Shown here in pieces: positions 1-11,130 of a DNA stretch of 64,000 nt. Numbering within the stretch: the first letter of the stretch is position 1; each line of letters starts with the position of its first letter. Made by a program: the position numbers and the translations under genes. Under the pieces are notes generated by a model, which saw only the letters and a program-made list of their open reading frames with translations, searched no databases and was not told where the DNA came from. This DNA is from Strongyloides papillosus. Lineage: Eukaryota; Nematoda; Chromadorea; Rhabditida; Strongyloididae. The stretch is taken from positions 2,046,001 through 2,110,000 of the forward strand of contig SRSI01000050.1 in assembly GCA_005656395.1 (NCBI GenBank). The letters are read 5' to 3'.

Positions 1-116
1 AACAATCATAATATTATTTTAAACAAAATTATTATTCATCGACCTTTTGATGCATGCTTGTTTTTGTTTGTGTCTTTTAATAATTTAAAAAATATAATAT
101 CCACTTTCGCACAAGA

Positions 117-1535
117 TTAATAGTGTCGTTTTTTAACAACTATGATTACTACAACTGTTAAGAGTAATAATAAAAATAGTATAGAAGCTCCAAAAATTAT
201 CCACGAAATTCCGAAAAATTCACTTTTCATTTCAAATGATAAAATATCATGATAATTACCACAATGATGAATATTTATATCCTGATGATCATATTTGTTA
301 GAGATTGTTATAGTTCCATCTAATGTCTTGTAGATACAAACTAATTTTTTTATACAATAACACCCACAACCTTTTTCTCTTTTAAAAGATATAAAATCTA
401 AACTTCTATCAATCTTTTCTTCTTCTGCATTGTAAATAACCTTATCCAAGTAACCAACATTCGTAAAATAAATGGAGCAGTTTGGATTAAAAGAACGAGC
501 ATCATGATAATCATAGTATTTTTTAATCGTAATATTTTTGGAGGCTGGCCCGAAATAGTATACTTGGGATACTTCTTTGTATTCTGTAGCATCTAAATGA
601 TTGTACACCAACTTCACTAAATCGAATCCTTTGATAACAAAACTTGAATTTATTTGTTCAGTAGAATTTTCAATATCTATAAGCCCGTTTTCAGTATATC
701 TCATCCTTGAAAGAGATATTTCTTCATCACGATAAAATTGGATATCATCACCTAGTTTAAGGTTTACTTTAATCTTTTCTTCTTTTTCATAATTTGATTC
801 ATTAATAATAATTTTCTTTACTTCATCAATAATAGAATTATTACTGTGATCAGGTAAAATGAAATGTGGCAGATTCTTGTATCCTCTATATCTACCACAG
901 TATTCTATAATTTGCTTTCCATCATTTTCTTCAGGTTTTATAAAGTAATAAAATTCCTGATTTGCATAAGGATTCTTGACATCTCGTGGACTAATTATCA
1001 CTGCCGTGTCGTTTTCTTTGTCCCTAGACACAATTAACAAATTTTCAGTTTTATTTTGACATTTAGAATGAGTTTCTGGAAGTGGGTAGTCCATATTATT
1101 TGAATTTATTCTGGTTTTGTCCTCCCTAACGTTATTCCATTTAACATTATAAGTCCAACCTATCATGTGAGACATAACATCACCGGGTTTGATTGTAACT
1201 TCTCCACAACTAAATCTTGTTGAGTTAGATGATTTCTTCAATACAGGCACCCATATATATTTTGATGTTGTCGAAGAAGCTAAATTTTTGTATTTAGTTA
1301 CATCTTTACTTGTTGTAAATTTATAACCAGTATTTCCATGAGGATAAGCATCGTTGGAGCATTTTACCAGTACTATATGAGATGATTTTTCTACTTCTAC
1401 ATCGGTTGAAAACTTTGGTCCGTCAATATTCTCAGAAACGTCGAGAGACAGATTCTCATCATGTGGTCCTTGAGGCTGTATTGGTAATGGCATCAAAGCC
1501 AAAGCAGCACCCAACAAATATAACTTTACAAACAT
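117..1535 (-). CDS. Secreted/type I membrane protein, array family copy 1 (intact)
   Basis: Single-exon ORF of 472 residues, function unknown; I do not recognise the family. It starts MFVKLYLLGAALALMP, a clear signal peptide, continues with about 420 residues rich in N-glycosylation sequons (NST, NKT, NDT, NNS, NES, NSS, NIT) and scattered cysteines, and ends with one hydrophobic segment (about residues 440-467) followed by the basic tail KKRHY. The predicted form is an N-terminal ectodomain outside the cell with a single membrane anchor. Six further copies or remnants lie on the same strand up to position 17,300. The 5' half and upstream DNA are almost identical to copy 2; the middle is almost identical to copy 5. 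The start is set by the signal peptide shared by all copies. Lineage restriction is an inference. Confidence 0.8.
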   Translation of the reverse strand: MFVKLYLLGAALALMPLPIQPQGPHDENLSLDVSENIDGPKFSTDVEVEKSSHIVLVKCSNDAYPHGNTGYKFTTSKDVTKYKNLASSTTSKYIWVPVLKKSSNSTRFSCGEVTIKPGDVMSHMIGWTYNVKWNNVREDKTRINSNNMDYPLPETHSKCQNKTENLLIVSRDKENDTAVIISPRDVKNPYANQEFYYFIKPEENDGKQIIEYCGRYRGYKNLPHFILPDHSNNSIIDEVKKIIINESNYEKEEKIKVNLKLGDDIQFYRDEEISLSRMRYTENGLIDIENSTEQINSSFVIKGFDLVKLVYNHLDATEYKEVSQVYYFGPASKNITIKKYYDYHDARSFNPNCSIYFTNVGYLDKVIYNAEEEKIDRSLDFISFKREKGCGCYCIKKLVCIYKTLDGTITISNKYDHQDINIHHCGNYHDILSFEMKSEFFGISWIIFGASILFLLLLLTVVVIIVVKKRHY

Positions 1536-2580
1536 TGTAGGTGATTTGTGTAAAAAATCTACTCGTTATATAATATATTTTTATGTACCAAAAGTGAATT
1601 TATCTCTAAGTTTCTTTAAATTACCAATAAAATTCTAGAAAATATCATCATTGACAAGATTTTGTTAAATTTTATTTTCAAAAGTTTTTGATTTATAGCC
1701 AGTAATGTTATAGTATTACTTTAAAATGTATGGTAGTATAAAAAATAAAAATCTTATAGGGTTAAAATATTTAATTATTTATCACACTTACTAAAATCTA
1801 ATTTTTATATTATCATTTTTTGTATTCAGTAAGTGTTGTCGATTATAGTAGAAGCTTAATCAATAAGCTCTAAGAAAATGAAAAAATGTAAATATCACAA
1901 AATAAATAAAACCTTATCCAAAATTTAAAAAGAGTATGAAATATAAATTCTTAATTATACTAAGATCTCCTCTCTTAAATATTGGTCTCTTGTCTATGTA
2001 TATTCCCAGAAGTCCATTAAAAAGATATGTTCTTATGGTTTTAATGCTCAATATAAAATTAATAGTTGAATTTTAATGTAACATAATATATATATGTTTT
2101 CTTTTCAATTATTTATGTTTACAGAACGATAAAAATGTGATTTTTAAACACAACAGAAACAGTAAGATTACTTTTTAACAAGTCTTTTGTCAAATATATA
2201 GGCTTCTGTGCATGAGATTAGCTCCGACAACTATAAGATAATTATTTTCAAAATTTTTGATGTTTATTTTTAATTTTCTTTTATATAGCTCGCTTTTTAG
2301 ACAATTCATTGTAACTGAAGATACAATTCTTTATATAGCTTCGATTTTTATGAAAATTTAAATTTTTAACAATGCATATTGAATTGTTAATATACAAAGA
2401 GCTTATACTATCAAAAGATTAGTAAAAAAATTGTTTATTTAAACTTTAAAATTAAAATAAAATATAGATAATTGTACAAAGGTTTTATTTTATAATTTAA
2501 AAAAAGTTACAAATGACAAAAAAAACAATAATATTTTAAACAAAATTATTAGCTACCGACATCTTTATGCATACTTTTTA
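1536..2580. other. Intergenic spacer of the secreted-protein array
   Basis: AT-rich, no supportable gene. The part from 1536 to about 2110 is near-identical to 4117-4690 upstream of copy 2, and continues the identity seen in the coding regions. The rest resembles the other spacers of the array more loosely. Confidence 0.7.
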
Positions 2581-2666
2581 TTGTTTGTGCCTTTTAATAA
2601 TTTAAAAAAAATAATATCCACTTTCACACAAGAATACCAGTGGAGTTATTCCAACAGTTATGATTA

Positions 2667-4116
2667 TTACAACTGTTGGAGTAATAATAAAAATAGCATA
2701 GAAGTTCCAAGCATTGTCCAAGAAGTTCTGACAAGGCGACTTTCCCCTTCATTTATGCTTTTAGTAGAATCATATTGGGGCCGAGGAAATTTAAGACGAT
2801 CATAATAAAATAAATTGTAATCTGTTATAGTTCCATCAAAAGTCTTGTAGATACAATATAATTTTGTGTCACAATAATAATGACAATCTTTTAATTCTTC
2901 AAAAGTTTTTTTTTCTTCAAAAAATATATAATCTAAAGTTCTATTGAATCTTCCTTTTATACCAATAGTTGTATTCAAAGTATTAGTGCTTCCTTCTTTT
3001 TCATTATAAATGACCTTCTCCAGGAAACCAACGTTCATAAAATAAATGGAGCAGTTTGGTATTTCAGAAGGATCATTTTCTTTTTTATAGTCTCTAGGTT
3101 GCGTAAAGTTTTTTAAGTCTGGCCCGAAATAGTATATTTGGGATACTTCTTTGTATCCTGTAGCATCTAAGTGATTGTACACCAACTTCACTAAATCGAA
3201 TCCTTTGATAACAAAACTAGATTTTATTTGTTCAGTAGAATTTTCAATATCTATAAGCCCTTTTTTCAGTATATCTCATTCTTGATAGAGATATTTCTTC
3301 ATCGCGGTAAAATTGAATATCATTTTTAAGTTTAAGGCTTACTTTAATCTTTTTCCCTTTTTCAAAATAACTATCTTGCGTATGTATTTTCTTTACTTTT
3401 ACTTCCTTAGCAGTAGACTTATCATTGTGATCAGGTAAAATTAATTTCGGCCGATTCTTGTATCCCCTATATCTAGCGCAGTGTTCTATAATCTTCCTAT
3501 CATCATTTTGTTCAGGTCTTATAAAATAATAAAATATCTGATTTGGGTAAGGATTCTTGACATCTAGAGGATCAATTATCACTATCGTGTCATTTTCTTT
3601 ATCCTTAGACACAACTAACAATTTTCCAGTTCCATTGTGACATTCATCGGGAGTTTCTGGAAGTGGGTAATCCATGTTATTTGAGTTCATTTTTATTATG
3701 TCCTCTTCAGTGTTATTCCATTTAACATTATAAGTCCAACCTATCATGGGAGACATAACATCACCGGGTTTGATTGTAACTTCTCCACAACTAAATCTTG
3801 TTGAGTTAGATGATTTCTTCAATACAGGCACCCATATATATTTTGATGTTGTCGAAGAAGCTAAATTTTTGTATTTAGTTACATCTTTACTTGTTGTAAA
3901 TTTATAACCAGTATTTCCATGAGGATAAGCATCGTTGGAGCATTTTACCAGTACTATATGAGATGATTTTTCTACTTCTACATCGGTTGAAAACTTTGGT
4001 CCGTCAATATTCTCAGAAACGTCGAGAGACAGATTCTCATCATGTGGTCCTTGAGGCTGTATTGGTAATGGCATCAAAGCCAAAGCAGCACCCAACAAAT
4101 ATAACTTTACAAACAT
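2667..4116 (-). pseudogene. Array family copy 2, frameshifted and mosaic
   Basis: Same architecture as copy 1 but interrupted. The 5' part reads open from 4116 to about 3270, and the 3' part reads open in another frame down to 2667. The break is at 3261-3266, where six T (plus strand) replace the five T found at the same place in copy 6. A single-base change in a homopolymer can be a real lesion or a sequencing error. The 5' portion (above about 3740) matches copy 1; the 3' portion matches copy 6, including its short C-terminal end LLLLQQL. It therefore looks like a recombinant or gene-conversion product. If the extra base were an error, the gene would be an intact family member. Confidence 0.75.
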
Positions 4117-5346
4117 TGTAGGTGATTTGTGTAAAAAATCTACTCGTTATATAATATATTTTTATGTACCAAAAGTGAATTTATCTCTAAGTTTCTTTAA
4201 ATTACCAATAAAATTCTAGAAAATATCATCATTGACAAGATTTTGTTAAATTTTATTTTCAAAAGTTTTTGATTTATAGCCAGTAATGTTATAGTATTAC
4301 TTTAAAATGTATGGTAGTATAAAAAATAAAAATCTTATAGGGTTAAAATATTTAATTATTTATCACACTTACTAAAATCTAATTTTTATATTATCATTTT
4401 TTGTATTCAGTAAGTGTTGTCGATTATAGTAGAAGCTTAATCAATAAGCTCTAAGAAAATGAAAAAATGTAAATATCACAAAATAAATAAAACCTTATCC
4501 AAAATTTAAAAAGAGTATGAAATATAAATTCTTAATTATACTAAGATCTCCTCTCTTAAATATTGGTCTCTTGTCTATGTATATTCCCAGGAGTCCATTA
4601 AAAAGATATGTTCTTATGGTTTTAATGCTCAATATAAAATTAATAGTTGAATTTTAATGTAACATAATATATATATGCTTTCTTTTCAATTATTTATGTT
4701 GACAAAACGATAAAAATGTGATTTTTTAACACAACAAAAACATTTATATTGCTTTTTTTACAAGTCTTTTATCAAACTTTTAGGCTTCTATCCATGAGAT
4801 TAGCTCCGATAACTGTAAGATCATTATTTTAAAAATTCTTGATGTTTATTTTTACTTTTCTCATATATAACCTGCTATTTAGACAATTCGTTTTAACTGA
4901 AGCTATAATTCTTTTTAAAATTTCAATTTTTAACGATGTATACTGAATTTTAAATATACAAAAAAGTGAGACTATCAAAAAATTGGTTAAAAACTATTAT
5001 CTTTTGATTTTAAAATTAGATTAAAAGTAGATCAATTGCACAAACTCTTTATTTTTTGATTCAAAAAAAGGTTAAAAATGGCAAAAATCATATTACTTTT
5101 TTAAAAAAATTACTAGTCACCGAATATTTGATGCATGTTTGCGTTTTTTTTTGTATTTTTAAGAAAAATGTCTACTTTCATAAAGTAATAATAGCAGAGT
5201 TATGTAATGGTTATGATTAAAATAACTTTTAGAGTAATAATAATAATATCATAGAAGCTTCCAGCATTGTTCACAAAGTTCTTACAACTTAACTTTCCTA
5301 TCAAATAAAGTTACGGGAAAATCCATAATGATCGGGATTATAAAAA
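4117..5346. other. Intergenic spacer of the array
   Basis: No gene seen. The block 4117-4690 duplicates 1536-2110. The proximal part (about 5150-5346) contains degraded sequence homologous to the 3' coding end and anchor region of the family, left behind when copy 3 acquired an earlier stop. Confidence 0.6.
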
Positions 5347-6705
5347 TCATTCATACAAATCTCTTTCTTTTGGGGAGGTCGTTATAGTCCCATCTAGAGT
5401 CTTGTAGATACAACTTATACCCGTAATACTATAAGGATGAAGAAATGTATCACAATACTCAGATGGTTTAAAAAATAGAGAGTCTAAAGTGTAAATGAAG
5501 CATCTTTTAAGATCATCAGTAGAGTTTAAAGTACTAACATTCACTTCGAGATCATTGTATACGAGTTTATCCAAGTAACCAACATTCACTTCGAGATCAT
5601 GGTAAACGATTTTATCCAAGTAACCAACATTCATAAAATAAATGGGGCAGCTTGGTCTTTCATAAGGATAAAAGTACTCTTTAAAATCGTCTCCGTGCGT
5701 AAAGTTTTTTAAGGCTGGCCCAAAATAGTATATTTGAGATGTTTTTTTGTATCCTGTAGCATTTAAATGATTGTACACCAACTTCACTAAATCGAATCCT
5801 TTGATAACAAAACTTGATTTTATTTGTTCGGTAGAATTTTTAATATCTATAAGCCCGTTTTCAGTATACCTCATTCTTGATAGAGATATTTCTTCATCAC
5901 GATAAAATTGAATATCATCTCCCAGTTTAAGGTTTACTTTAATCTTTTCCTCTTTTTCATAATTTGACTCACTAATAATAATTTTCTTTACTTCATTAGT
6001 AATAGAATTGTCACTGTAATCAGGTAAATTGAAATGTGGCGGATTCTTGTATCCCTTATATCTAGTACAGTATTCTATAATTGGCCTCCCAACATTTTGT
6101 TCAGGTTTTATAAAATAATAAAATATCTGATTCGCATAAGGATTCTTGACATCTCGTGGATTAATTATCACTACCGTGCCGTTTTCTTTATCCTTAGACA
6201 CAATTAACAAATTTTCAGTTTCATTGTGGCATTCAAAGTGAGTTTCTGGAAGTGGGAAGTCCATATTATTTAAATTTATTTTCATTTCGTCGTCCGTAGA
6301 AACATTCCATTTAACATTATAAGTCCAATCTATCAGATAGGAAAAATACATTCCAATTTTGAGGTAAATTTTCCCACAATTAAGTTGTGTTGAATAAGAT
6401 GAGTCCTTCAATAAAGGAACCCATATAAACAAGGAATCATTCGAAGGAACTAAATTTTTGTATTTGGATACATCATTACTACTTGTAAATCTATCACCAG
6501 TATTTCTGTGCTGATAGCCAACATCAGGGCATTTTACCAGTACAATATCAGAAGGTTTTTTTACTTCCAAATCAATCGGAAATGTATGTCTGCCGATATT
6601 CTGAGGAATGTCAGGAAAGAGTTTCAGACCATGTGGTCCTTGAGGCTGTATTGGAGGTGAAATCAAAGCCAAAGCAGTACCCAACAAATATAGCTGCACA
6701 AACAT
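5347..6705 (-). CDS. Array family copy 3, no membrane anchor, internal duplication
   Basis: 452-residue single-exon ORF of the same unknown secreted family. The frame is open to an earlier methionine at 6774, but the signal peptide MFVQLYLLGTALAL aligns with the other copies and fixes the start at 6705. The C terminus stops at DLYE before the hydrophobic anchor. Degraded anchor-like sequence is visible downstream, so the product would be soluble and secreted, or the gene is beginning to decay. A 15-residue segment (NVGYLDK..Y.DLEV) is duplicated in tandem, encoded at 5536-5580 and 5581-5625. N-glycosylation sites are frequent. Sequence divergence from copies 1, 2, 5 and 6 is greater in the first 130 residues. 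Confidence 0.7.
   Translation of the reverse strand: MFVQLYLLGTALALISPPIQPQGPHGLKLFPDIPQNIGRHTFPIDLEVKKPSDIVLVKCPDVGYQHRNTGDRFTSSNDVSKYKNLVPSNDSLFIWVPLLKDSSYSTQLNCGKIYLKIGMYFSYLIDWTYNVKWNVSTDDEMKINLNNMDFPLPETHFECHNETENLLIVSKDKENGTVVIINPRDVKNPYANQIFYYFIKPEQNVGRPIIEYCTRYKGYKNPPHFNLPDYSDNSITNEVKKIIISESNYEKEEKIKVNLKLGDDIQFYRDEEISLSRMRYTENGLIDIKNSTEQIKSSFVIKGFDLVKLVYNHLNATGYKKTSQIYYFGPALKNFTHGDDFKEYFYPYERPSCPIYFMNVGYLDKIVYHDLEVNVGYLDKLVYNDLEVNVSTLNSTDDLKRCFIYTLDSLFFKPSEYCDTFLHPYSITGISCIYKTLDGTITTSPKERDLYE
5536..5625 (-). repeat. 45-bp in-frame tandem duplication inside copy 3
   Basis: Two adjacent 45-base units, 5536-5580 and 5581-5625, differ at only a few positions. Each encodes one 15-residue NVGYLDK-type segment that is single in the other copies, so the duplication is specific to this copy. 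Confidence 0.85.
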
Positions 6706-8092
6706 TGTGGTGATTTGTGTAAAGAATCTACCGATTATATAATAATTTTTTCTTGCGAAATTTTGATATAACACTAAGTTTTTTTTTTTTTTAAATTTCC
6801 AATAAAATTATAGAAAATATAATTAATGATGAAATTTTACTTAATTTTATGTTTAAAAGTTTTTGATTTGGGACTAGTAATGTTATAGAGTTGGCGACGC
6901 GGCTGTTCCCAAAATAAAATTTGATTACATTGAAAAATATATAAGGGTGTCAATTTTAAAATTTAGCTCAAATAAAAATTTTGTCATGACGACAACATGT
7001 CATCAAAAAATAACTATGTATTAATTATGATCTGTTTTTAATTATAGAGGATAACTTGGCTTCTAAAACTCATAGCACCTCATAGAACTTTATTGTATAA
7101 AAAAATAAGTATCTTTATGAGGTAATTGTAATATTTTATTGTTTATATGTTGAATCTTTAGGGGGGAAACGCCCGTAATAACTAAATTTTAATTATATTA
7201 TTACATTAAAATATATAGGAGTTTAATAGGGGTAAAATATTTAATTATTTACCACACTTAATAAAATATAATTTTTATATTATCATTTTTTGCATTCAGT
7301 AAATGTTGGCAATTATAATAGAAACTTAATCAAAAAGTCCTAAGAAACTGAAAAACTGTAAATATCCAAAATAAAATAAAATTTTATCCGAAATTAAAGT
7401 AGAGTATTAAATATAAAATCTGAATTATACTAAAATCTTCTTTTAAATATTGGTTTCTTGTCCGTGCTTATTCGTAGACATCCATTAAAAAGATATGTTC
7501 TCGTGGTTTTAATGATCAATATAAAATTAATAATTAAATTTTAATCTAACATGATATATTTATATTTTCTTTTCAGTTATTAACGTTGACAAAACGATAA
7601 AAATGTGATTTTTTAACACAATAAAAACATTTATATTGCTTTTTTTACAAGTCTTCAATCAATTATTTAAGCTTCTGTGCATGAGATTAGCTCCGATAAC
7701 TATAAGATCATTATTTTAAAAATTCTTGATGTTTATTTTTACTTTTCTTACATATAGCCTGCTACTTAGACAATTCGTCGAAACATAAGGTATAATTCTT
7801 TTTAAAATTTTTATCTTTATAGAGAATTTATATTTTTAAAAATGTATACTGAATTTTTAATATACGAAGAGCTTACACAACCAAAATATTGTAAAAAAAG
7901 TTTTTTTTAGTTTTAAAATTTAATTTAAAAAACAGATGAATTGCACAAACATTTTATTTTGTGGTTTAAAAAAGTTACAAGTGAACAAAAAATACAATAT
8001 TTTTTTGAACAAAATTGTTAGTCACCGAACATTTGATGCATCTATGCATTTGTTCGTGTTTTTTAATATTTACAAAAGTATGATATCCACTT
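6706..8092. other. Intergenic spacer of the array
   Basis: No gene supported. AT-rich, with blocks recognisably related to the other spacers (for example about 7200-7700 resembles 1740-2230). The last 120 bases contain the out-of-frame anchor segment belonging to copy 4. Confidence 0.6.
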
Positions 8093-8881
8093 TCACTTAA
8101 GTATACAAGTGGAGTTGCTCCAACAGCTATGATTATAACAAGAGTTAGAGTAATAATAATAATAACAAAGAAGCTTCCAGCATTGTCCACGAAGTTCTGA
8201 CAATACGGTTTTCCCCATAAAATAGTAGGTAATAGTCAAATATACCAAGACTGGGCCCACATACAACAGTCCGAAATAGTATGTTTGGGCTACTTCTTTG
8301 TATCCTATAGCATTCAAATGACTGTACACCATCTTCACTAATTCGAATCCTTTGATATCAAAGCTTGATCTTATTTGTATTGTAGAACCTTCTATATCCG
8401 TAAGTCCGTCTTCAGTATATCTCATTCTTGATGGAGATATTTTTTCATCAGGATAGAATTGTATATCATCATTTGGTTTAAGGGTCACTTTAATCTTTTC
8501 CTCTTTTTCATAATATGAATCATTATCACGAGATTTGATGGAAATTTTCCCACATTTGAGTTGTCTTGAATTGGAGGATTCCTTCGATAAAGGCACCCAT
8601 ACAAACAAGGGTGTATTTAGAGGACCCAAATTCTTGTATTTGACAACATCATAACCATTTCTTAATTTATCATTACTATTTTTATGACGATGAACAACAT
8701 CGACGGATTTTACCAGTACCATATCAGAAGGTATTTTTACTTCTAAATCAATCGGAAATGTGTTCCTTATGATATTCAGAGAAACGTTAGGAAACAGCTT
8801 GTGATCATACACTTCATGTGGCTGTATTGGAAGTGGCATCAAAGCCAAAGCAGCACCCAATAAATATAGCTTCACAAACAT
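8093..8881 (-). pseudogene. Array family copy 4, internally deleted
   Basis: The signal peptide at 8881 and the first 115 or so residues are present. The reading then jumps, in frame, from the region after LKCGKISIKS straight to SYYEKEEKIKV, losing roughly 120 residues of the ectodomain. A second deletion after the YYFG motif removes about 100 residues and shifts the frame, so the ORF ends in a cysteine/tyrosine-rich nonsense tail. The proper anchor (VIIIITLTLVIIIAVGATPL) is readable in another frame at 8190-7975. This is most likely a pseudogene. A 262-residue protein could still be made, but it would lack a normal anchor. Confidence 0.75.
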
Positions 8882-9144
8882 TGTGACGATTTGTGTAAAA
8901 AATCTACCGATTATATAATAAATTTTTTTAACGAAATTTGAATATAACACAAAATTATTATCGAAATTTCAGTAAAATTATCAGTAAGTGTTATTATCGA
9001 TAATATGTTATTCAATCTTATATTCAAAATTTTTGATTTGGAGACAATAATGCTATAGTGTTGCATTAAAATGTATAGTAGTGAAAAAAGTTAAAATTCA
9101 ATAGAGTTAAAATATTTAATTATTTATCATAATTATTATAAAGA

Positions 9145-9366
9145 TTAAAAACAAACTATTTTACCACTTTGATCTTTAGCTAAAGGTCTTCTCCACTCAT
9201 TACCAAACAACTTATCTAAACTACCACCACTCAATTTTAGATATGGGTTTTCGCAAGTATATAAATCTGATCCTGGATTATAATCAGCAGGTTTCCTAAC
9301 AACACTTAGTTCATAATCTGAATGTCCGTGACTTGCTAAACTACGGAAAGTAAAAATTTTTACTTC
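9145..9366 (-). pseudogene. Orphan exon-like ORF (about 73 codons), unidentified
   Basis: A frame on the minus strand is open from just after a stop at 9367-9369 to a TAA at 9145-9147. Its composition is unlike the AT-noise around it: it contains motifs such as SHGHSDYEL, RKPADYNPGSDLYTCENPY and GGSLDKLFGNEWRRP, with tryptophan, cysteine, proline and glycine in a protein-like pattern. A CGTAG splice-acceptor-like sequence lies at its 5' end. There is no ATG start. It could be the last exon of a gene otherwise lost, or a stray exon. It is not in frame with, or part of, the coiled-coil gene that ends at 9671. I do not recognise the family. Confidence 0.45.
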
Positions 9367-9670
9367 TTACGAGTGAACTTTTACAGCTGATACCACACTT
9401 TAGCATGTTCTGAAAAAATGTTGTTTAATAAATTATCTATTCAAAAAAATAATATCAAAATAAGGAATAAATAAGTTGTAGTGCATATAAATATTAACAA
9501 TCTATGGGTGACAATATCTCAATGCAAAAACATAAGTAACTTTGGAACGAAAACAAAAACGGTAAGTTTAAATTTAATCAACATTATACAGTACAATCAT
9601 TATTTTATTTAAATAACTTTTAAATTAAAAAAATACAATATCATAATTTACAACATTATATACAATAAAA

Positions 9671-11130
9671 TTACATGGTTTGATCACCATCACCTTCAAT
9701 TTTTTCCATATATAGATTCAAAATATTCTCCAAATCTTTCAAATTATCCTTCTTGCTTTGAAGAACTTTGTTTTCCTCCTCTATATCTTTTTGATGTTTC
9801 CTGACATTTAGCTTAAGAATGGTTAGGTTTCTCTCCTGCTCTTCTCGTGCTTTTTCTTTCCGAGCCTCTGTTGAGAGGAGAAGTCTCTTGTAGTGGATTC
9901 TTAATTTCCTATAGGAGTCCAAATACTGCACAAATTGACGTTCCATCTCCTTAATTCCGTCATATTGTTCCCAGAGGTGTTTGATTTGAGTTACATTATT
10001 GGCAGAAGAAGTTTCCAGCATCCTAGCCTGGTCATTATAAGATTTAATCCCCAATTCGAGTTGACTCTTTGTATGTTCTATAGAATCAACTAACGACTTC
10101 ATGTGGGCTTCTATCCGGTCACCTTTAGATGTAGATGTTGCTGAAGAATTCTTTTGAAGGCATTGATCCTTTAGCTGTTGAAATGCCTCACAGTAGTTTT
10201 CCAAAGTGCGCTCCAAGATACTGTATTCAACATCAACCTCCCGAGCTAATCTATTAAAGTTCTCTCTGGAAACTTCTTCAGTCAACTCAACTAGTCGCCT
10301 TATTGTCTCCTCATTATTACCGTTACTGACGATTTTATTAATTTTTGCCACCAACTCTTCCGTAATAGGTGGCAAAAATTTATCGCCAATACGCCCAATG
10401 CGTCTGCCACCATCATCAATGTTTGACATACCACTTTTGAGATTGATAGTGGATTCTGTCAATCCAAACAACTTGGTAGAGTTATCCATAGTTGATTGTG
10501 TGATATTGCTGACCATAAACAAGGCATTATTCAATCTACTTTTACTTTTAGCTCTTGTTACAGTTCCACAACCATCACTAAATAAAATATAACAGTAATT
10601 AAAAAACACGTATATGAAATTTACCTGACTGTAGAAGTTGTTCGATTGATGGCACTTAAATTACCCTGTTTTGACTCAGACATAACTCCAGAATTGAACG
10701 TGTTACGTGAGTCATTAACAGAAATGGTATCTTGTGTCAAGTCTCCAAAACTAGAAGTTTTTGGTAAATCTAAAAAGTTAAATCATTGGCGTATTATCTG
10801 TATAACTTACTAGGTAGATTTTGTCTCTCTAATAATACTGCCGGATGCTTTGAAGAAGGCAGTGGAGGACAATCGTCTTCAGTCAAATTGCCATCCAACG
10901 AATCAGTGGTTCGGTTGAGTTCTCCGTCGTCTGATTGTGTAACCGAACCACCGTCTTCTGTGAGATTCCCTTCCATTGAATCCTCCGTTTTGTTCAAATC
11001 ATCAGTAGTATCATTAGTTTCTAAAGCATTAAATTTACTTACATTTTACTTCATTAAACTTACTACATGTATCGTCTAACAAGTCTATTGATTTGTCACG
11101 GCTATCTCTGTCTTTAGTTTCAGTAACCAT
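9671..11130 (-). CDS. Four-exon coiled-coil protein, function unknown
   Basis: Exons 11130-11064, 11020-10811, 10769-10625 and 10577-9671 join with phase continuity to give 442 residues. Introns are 41-47 bases with GTAAGT or GTAAAT donors and TTTAG-type acceptors. Residues 1-150 are acidic, serine/threonine-rich and probably disordered, containing a repeated element (GNLTEDGG / GNLTEDDC). From about residue 150 the protein is helical. The C-terminal third (QYLDSYRKLRIHYKRLLL to the end) is heptad-like and rich in E, K, Q and L, a typical coiled coil. No transmembrane segment is visible. The gene sits between copies 4 and 5 of the secreted array but is unrelated to them. A vesicle-trafficking or cytoskeletal role is possible, but nothing in the sequence settles it. 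Confidence 0.7.

Noticed and set aside
10206..10592. 128-codon ORF on the plus strand
   Set aside because: It is the antisense shadow of the coiled-coil gene's exon 4, whose frame has spliced, protein-like continuity.
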